DNA of 17,994 bases from Candidatus Muiribacterium halophilum (lineage in GTDB: Bacteria > Muiribacteriota > Muiribacteriia > Muiribacteriales > Muiribacteriaceae), in NCBI GenBank assembly GCA_023228995.1, contig JALOAD010000063.1, forward strand, positions 1 to 17,994, in the 5' to 3' direction. A program made the position numbers and the translations under genes. The stretch's first letter is position 1, and each line of letters starts with the position of its first letter. This document shows, one piece after another, positions 15,311 through 17,994 of the stretch. The notes beneath the pieces were generated by a model. That model was not told the DNA's origin, made no database searches, and saw only the letters and a list, made by a program, of their open reading frames with translations.

Positions 15311-15793
15311 ATGGGCATAACAACTACAGTTGGAATATCAGATATGGCAATAACTAAATCAAAAGATGATATTCTAATAACCTATTCACTAGGTTCCTGT
15401 CTTGGTCTAACTGTATATGACCCAGAAAACAACATTGGAGGTTTAATACATTGTTTGCTTCCTCTTGCTCAGACTGATCAGGAAAAATCCAAAAAAAATC
15501 CTATGATGTTTGTTGAAACCGGAGTTCCTATACTTCTTCAAAAAATAATAAGTTTAGGTGCAAAGAAAAAAAACCTTGTAATTAAAGCTGCAGGTTGTGG
15601 AAAAGCTTTGAATTCTGGTGAACAGTTTAATATTGGTCAAAGAAATTTTACAGTTTTAAGAAAAATAATGTGGAAAAATGATATTTTAATAAAAGCAAAA
15701 GATGTTGGTGGAAGTAAAGCAAGAACTTTGACTTTAAATATGCAGACTGGAGAGACTTTTATTAAATCAGGCGGAGATTTATACAAAATATAG
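15311..15793 (+). CDS. cheD: Chemoreceptor glutamine deamidase CheD
   Basis: A 160-residue enzyme that converts receptor glutamines to glutamates and, in systems with CheC, is modulated by it. Catalytic residues fit the family: Cys30 in YSLGSCLGLTVYD, His47 in GGLIHCLLP, and Thr24 just ahead of the nucleophile. The second half carries the typical IKAAGCGKALN, NIGQRNF and DVGGSKARTLTLNMQTG blocks. A strong GGAGG (15302-15306) precedes the ATG, 13 bp after the cheR stop. In the HxxLP loop, Cys replaces the usual small residue after His47, a minor deviation. No cheC is present, but a CheX-like gene two positions downstream could be a partner. Confidence 0.93.
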   Translation: MGITTTVGISDMAITKSKDDILITYSLGSCLGLTVYDPENNIGGLIHCLLPLAQTDQEKSKKNPMMFVETGVPILLQKIISLGAKKKNLVIKAAGCGKALNSGEQFNIGQRNFTVLRKIMWKNDILIKAKDVGGSKARTLTLNMQTGETFIKSGGDLYKI

Positions 15794-15801
15794 GAGATTA
15801 T

Positions 15802-16167
15802 ATGCGAATATTAATTGTTGATGATTCTAGAACTCAGAGAGCAATAATAAAAAAAATCGTTAAAATGACTGAAATTGATAATATTGAAATTTATGAAGCA
15901 GGAAATGGAATTGAAGCTCTTGATAAAATAAAACAAATTAAAATAGATCTTATATTTACTGATATAAATATGCCTGAAATGAATGGTGAAGAAATGATAG
16001 ATAAATTAAATGAAAGTGAATTTTCAAATATCCCGATTGTTGTATTAACTTCAAAAGGAAGCGATATTACAAAAAATAAACTTGAACAAAAAGGAATAAA
16101 AGCATTTCTTGTAAAACCATTTACACCTGAAGATGTAAATGAAGTTTTAAAAAGTTTTTTTATATAA
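15802..16167 (+). CDS. cheY: Single-domain response regulator CheY
   Basis: A 121-residue stand-alone receiver domain that, once phosphorylated by CheA, binds the flagellar switch. The acidic pair is Asp7-Asp8 (LIVDDSRTQR), the phospho-acceptor is Asp54 (FTDINMPEMNG), and the switch residues are Thr83 (VVLTSKG) and Lys105 (FLVKPF). An alpha4-beta5 aromatic is present as Phe102 (KAFLV) in the position of Tyr106 of enteric CheY. AGGAGA precedes the ATG, eight bases after the cheD stop. Position in the operon makes CheY more likely than another receiver-only protein. Confidence 0.92.
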   Translation: MRILIVDDSRTQRAIIKKIVKMTEIDNIEIYEAGNGIEALDKIKQIKIDLIFTDINMPEMNGEEMIDKLNESEFSNIPIVVLTSKGSDITKNKLEQKGIKAFLVKPFTPEDVNEVLKSFFI

Positions 16168-16202
16168 TTTGAAAACTCAATATTCAATTATTTGGAGGAT
16201 TT

Positions 16203-16661
16203 ATGCTTAATTCAAATGAAATTGATATTTTATTTGATGAGGTTTTAGAAGAAAGTACATTTCTTTTTGCTGATAAAGTAAAAAAAGAAGAAATATCTCA
16301 GTATTCACATGAAAATTTTCTTATTACATATATATCATTTGACGGTGAAGTATGTGGAGAATTATTTTTACTTTTTTCAGAAGAAACAGCACATGAAATT
16401 ACAATGAATATGCTTGGCGAAGATGAAAACAACTTTAGTGACTTTGAAGTAAAAGATGCTGTAAAAGAATTTGCTAATATGCTTTGCGGTAAAATCGTAT
16501 TAAAAGAATTTGGTAAAGAGAAGGAATTTGATATATCAATTCCAATTATAAATGAAGCACCACATGAAATTTATAAAAGATTAATTGAAGATGAAAAAAC
16601 AAGATTTTATATGATTGATGAAAGACCAGCATTATTTAATATAGGAATTGTAAAAACTTAA
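16203..16661 (+). CDS. CheX-like CheY-P phosphatase
   Basis: A 152-residue protein of the CheC/CheX/FliY phosphatase superfamily. The active-site helix reads DAVKEFANM, fitting the (D/S)xxxExxN consensus in which Glu and Asn attack phospho-CheY. The conserved Pro follows 22 residues after that Asn in DISIPIINEA. Only one such helix is present, as in CheX, whereas CheC has two. The beta-sheet core YISFDGEVCGELFLLFSEETA and MNMLGE matches the CheX fold. A strong TTGGAGGA precedes the ATG, and cheY is directly upstream, consistent with a signal-termination role. It is the last gene of the che operon, followed by a terminator. Confidence 0.85.
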   Translation: MLNSNEIDILFDEVLEESTFLFADKVKKEEISQYSHENFLITYISFDGEVCGELFLLFSEETAHEITMNMLGEDENNFSDFEVKDAVKEFANMLCGKIVLKEFGKEKEFDISIPIINEAPHEIYKRLIEDEKTRFYMIDERPALFNIGIVKT

Positions 16662-16665
16662 AAAG

Positions 16666-16708
16666 GAAGAAGGCAGGTAGCCTTCTTCGTGTTGTTTTAA
16701 CACTTTTT
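16666..16708. terminator. Bidirectional terminator between cheX-like and yjfB-like genes
   Basis: A perfect 9-bp stem, GAAGAAGGC (16666-16674) and GCCTTCTTC (16680-16688), closes a 5-nt loop. On the minus strand it is followed by CCTTTTTAAGTTTTT. On the plus strand a second small stem, GTGTT (16689-16693) with AACAC (16699-16703), leads into TTTTT. It separates two convergent genes. Confidence 0.75.
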
Positions 16709-16904
16709 AAGCATAAAGATCAACATTTTTGCCAACTGGTGATGAATCCCGAATGCCCTGACAAGTTTCAACAAGAGAATTCATAAGCTGACTGGAAGTA
16801 TCTTTTTGAACTTCCATGCTTTTCTTGAGCATATTGACTTTGACATCCAGATTAGCTTCATCCAGTTGGATATTACTTAATTCACCTGCAATTCTCATAT
16901 TCAT
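16707..16904 (-). CDS. Small YjfB-type putative motility protein
   Basis: A 65-residue protein starting at ATG 16904, with GGAAGG six bases upstream; GTG 16907 or ATG 16898 (the latter behind AGGTGA) are alternatives. The sequence follows the YjfB motility-protein pattern: a short hydrophobic start, a helix with VKVNMLKKSMEVQKDTSSQL, a second helix MNSLVETCQGI and the terminal SPVGKNVDLYA, like the G-x-x-I/V-D-x-x-A end of the family. YjfB-like proteins occur near flagellar and chemotaxis genes and are often FliA-controlled, but their biochemical role is unknown. The gene is convergent with the che operon, has a sigma28-like promoter at 16922-16948, and shares the bidirectional terminator. 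Confidence 0.75.
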   Translation of the reverse strand: MNMRIAGELSNIQLDEANLDVKVNMLKKSMEVQKDTSSQLMNSLVETCQGIRDSSPVGKNVDLYA

Positions 16905-16921
16905 CACCTGCCTTCCAATGT

Positions 16922-16948
16922 TAATCGGATAAAAATTTTAAAAACTTA
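16922..16948 (-). promoter_or_regulatory. Candidate sigma28 (FliA) promoter for the yjfB-like gene
   Basis: On the minus strand TAAGTTTT (16948-16941), exactly 11 bp, then TCCGATTA (16929-16922). The enteric consensus is TAAAGTTT-N11-GCCGATAA. The CCGAT core is the informative part in this AT-rich DNA. It gives a short leader of about 10-12 nt containing the ribosome binding site, in front of a predicted motility gene. Confidence 0.5.
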
Positions 16949-16953
16949 AATAT

Positions 16954-17110
16954 AATTGAGTTTTCTGATTAAATAAACAAAAATCAATATAATGTTATCT
17001 CAAAGTAAATTTCATATAAAAAAATATCACACAAGCATAATTCTATGCTCTGTATTTTGTTATACAAATGTGCTCTGGTCTGTCATCCCGGTACTATTCT
17101 GAGCCGGGAT
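16954..17110 (+). repeat. Dispersed repeat, copy B (split by about 81 bp)
   Basis: Block 16954-17000 matches 3607-3561 reversed (41/47) and block 17082-17110 matches 3567-3539 reversed (25/29). In copy A the blocks are contiguous. Here 17001-17081 separates them, and the shared heptamer appears on both sides (GTTATCT at 16994-17000, GTCATCC at 17082-17088). The insert contains a small AGCATA-ATTC-TATGCT hairpin. Confidence 0.75.
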
Positions 17111-17129
17111 CTTCTTTTGTCTTTTTTAT
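17085..17129 (+). terminator. Terminator-like hairpin at the end of copy B
   Basis: ATCCCGG (17085-17091) and CCGGGAT (17104-17110) form a 7-bp stem, followed by CTTCTTTTGTCTTTTTT on the plus strand. No plus-strand gene ends nearby, so it may simply be carried by the repeat and shield against read-through toward the IS. Confidence 0.5.
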
Positions 17130-17163
17130 AAATGTCAACTTAAACTTCCTCAAAAAAGTGCAG

Positions 17164-17895
17164 TTAAGATTCCTCAGTTTCTTTTACATTATACTTTAAT
17201 TTATCTTTAATTCTGTAAGAGGGTCCTGAGATATTAAATAAATAAGAATAATGAATTAATCTATCAAGTATAGCTTTTGTAATCATTTCATCCTGTCCTA
17301 AAATTTGTGGCCACTTTTCAAAGGTTATATTACTTGTAATTATGGTCGATCGTTTCCCGTATCTTAAATCTATTAACTGGAAAAACAATTTTGATTCTAA
17401 TGAGGATATTTCACTGAATCCAACTTCATCAATTATAAGTAATTTATATTTGTAATAAAGTTTTAATCTTTTCTCAAGAAGCCCTTCATTGTGGGCTTTT
17501 TTTAGATTGTTTATTAATCTTGAGAATTTAATAAAGTATACACTGTTTCTTTTTATAGCTACTGCATACCCTGTTGATACAGCAAGATGGGTTTTACCAA
17601 CACCAGGATTTCCTATAAAAATAATGTTTGTGCCATCTTCATAAAAATTTGAGTTTATTACACTCCGAATTTTATCTTCTTTTACCGATGGTTGAAAAGA
17701 AAAATCATAATCATCTATAGTCTTAACAAACGGGAATGCTGCTACTTTTACATTATATAATTTATTGTTTTGTTCTTTTGCTTCAACTTCCTTTCTTAAA
17801 ACTTTATCTAAGCCTGTTAACTCTAAATTTGTTATATTATCATTTATATGCAATTTTTTAAGATATGAATATGATGGCTGAAAAATCAAGACCAA
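17164..17895 (-). CDS. istB: IS21 transposition helper ATPase IstB
   Basis: A 243-residue AAA+ ATPase that assists the IstA transposase, related to DnaC. Walker A is IFIGNPGVGKTHLA (about residues 93-106), Walker B is LLIIDEVGF, sensor-1-like TSN follows in IITSNITFEKW, and the arginine-containing helix is ILDRLIHYSYLF. The N-terminal part has the family's KVAAFPFVKTIDDYDFSFQPS. The start is uncertain: TTG 17895 is the first codon of that type after an in-frame stop, but no ATG or strong ribosome binding site is nearby, and IstB proteins are usually a few residues longer. The stop lies within the first terminal repeat of the element. Confidence 0.85.
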   Translation of the reverse strand: MVLIFQPSYSYLKKLHINDNITNLELTGLDKVLRKEVEAKEQNNKLYNVKVAAFPFVKTIDDYDFSFQPSVKEDKIRSVINSNFYEDGTNIIFIGNPGVGKTHLAVSTGYAVAIKRNSVYFIKFSRLINNLKKAHNEGLLEKRLKLYYKYKLLIIDEVGFSEISSLESKLFFQLIDLRYGKRSTIITSNITFEKWPQILGQDEMITKAILDRLIHYSYLFNISGPSYRIKDKLKYNVKETEES

Positions 17896-17897
17896 TT

Positions 17898-17994
17898 TTA
17901 TGCAATTCTTAATTCATCATCCAAGCTTCTTCCTTTTTTAAATATATCCACACATCTTTCAAAGTCATATTCTTTCATTCTGTAATATGATATT
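17898..17994 (-). CDS. istA: IS21 transposase IstA, C-terminal end only
   Basis: The minus strand is open from the window edge to a TAA at 17900-17898 and encodes 31 full codons ending YDFERCVDIFKKGRSLDDEL followed by RIA. It lies directly upstream of istB, with three bases between its stop and the istB TTG, as expected for istA in an IS21 element. The DDE catalytic core lies outside the window, so intactness cannot be judged. Confidence 0.65.
   Translation of the reverse strand, partial: ISYYRMKEYDFERCVDIFKKGRSLDDELRIA

Larger units (their letters stand above)
17133..17994 (-). mobile_element. IS21-family insertion sequence, right end (runs off the window)
   Basis: An istA 3' end and a complete istB on the minus strand identify the family. 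The element's right terminus is probably at 17133 (TGTCAACTTAAACTTCC on the plus strand). Two related 19-bp copies lie at 17134-17152 and 17158-17176 (14 of 19 identical, TGAGGAA core on the minus strand), matching the multiple terminal repeats typical of IS21 elements. The left end lies outside the window. Confidence 0.8.

Overview
This AT-rich, gene-dense window most likely comes from a motile, diderm-type bacterium. It encodes two lipoproteins with clear lipoboxes, MinC and MinD, and a chemotaxis cluster. I cannot name the species. The composition and gene mix would suit one of the deep-branching AT-rich candidate phyla (for example Muirbacteria-like lineages), but that is a guess.

Region 1 (1-3608) is accessory DNA. 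It opens inside a long CDS that runs off the left edge. Its 5' part is comparatively G+C-rich and its 3' part is very AT-rich and ends in a caspase/CHAT-like domain with a His-Gly/Ala-Cys pair. A secreted, PepSY-like protein overlaps its stop codon. Immediately after that lies an isolated, about 92% identical copy of a 179-bp piece of the first gene's G+C-rich part, then an IS3-type remnant, a perfect 12-bp palindrome, a roughly 270-bp element with terminal inverted repeats, and a dispersed hairpin repeat. The layout (conserved core, variable tip, small secreted partner, orphan core fragment, IS remnant) resembles the rearrangement architecture of Rhs/polymorphic-toxin loci. It is the part of the window most worth follow-up.

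Region 2 (3609-11298) has a divergent pair. On the minus strand is a secreted protein with two von Willebrand factor A domains. On the plus strand is a tight five-gene run: an exported NHL beta-propeller protein, a larger NHL lipoprotein, a seven-TPR lipoprotein, minC and minD. Overlapping or abutting stops and starts suggest one transcript. No minE follows.

Region 3 (11299-16661) is a six-gene chemotaxis operon in the order cheA-cheB-cheR-cheD-cheY-cheX-like, behind a plausible sigma70-type promoter. CheA phosphorylates CheY and CheB, CheR and CheB set receptor methylation, CheD deamidates receptors, and the CheX-like protein probably dephosphorylates CheY-P. No receptor, cheW or flagellar structural gene is in the window.

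Region 4 (16662-17994) holds a bidirectional terminator, a convergent small YjfB-type motility gene with a good sigma28-like promoter, a second, interrupted copy of the dispersed repeat, and the right end of an IS21-family element (istB complete, istA only its 3' end).
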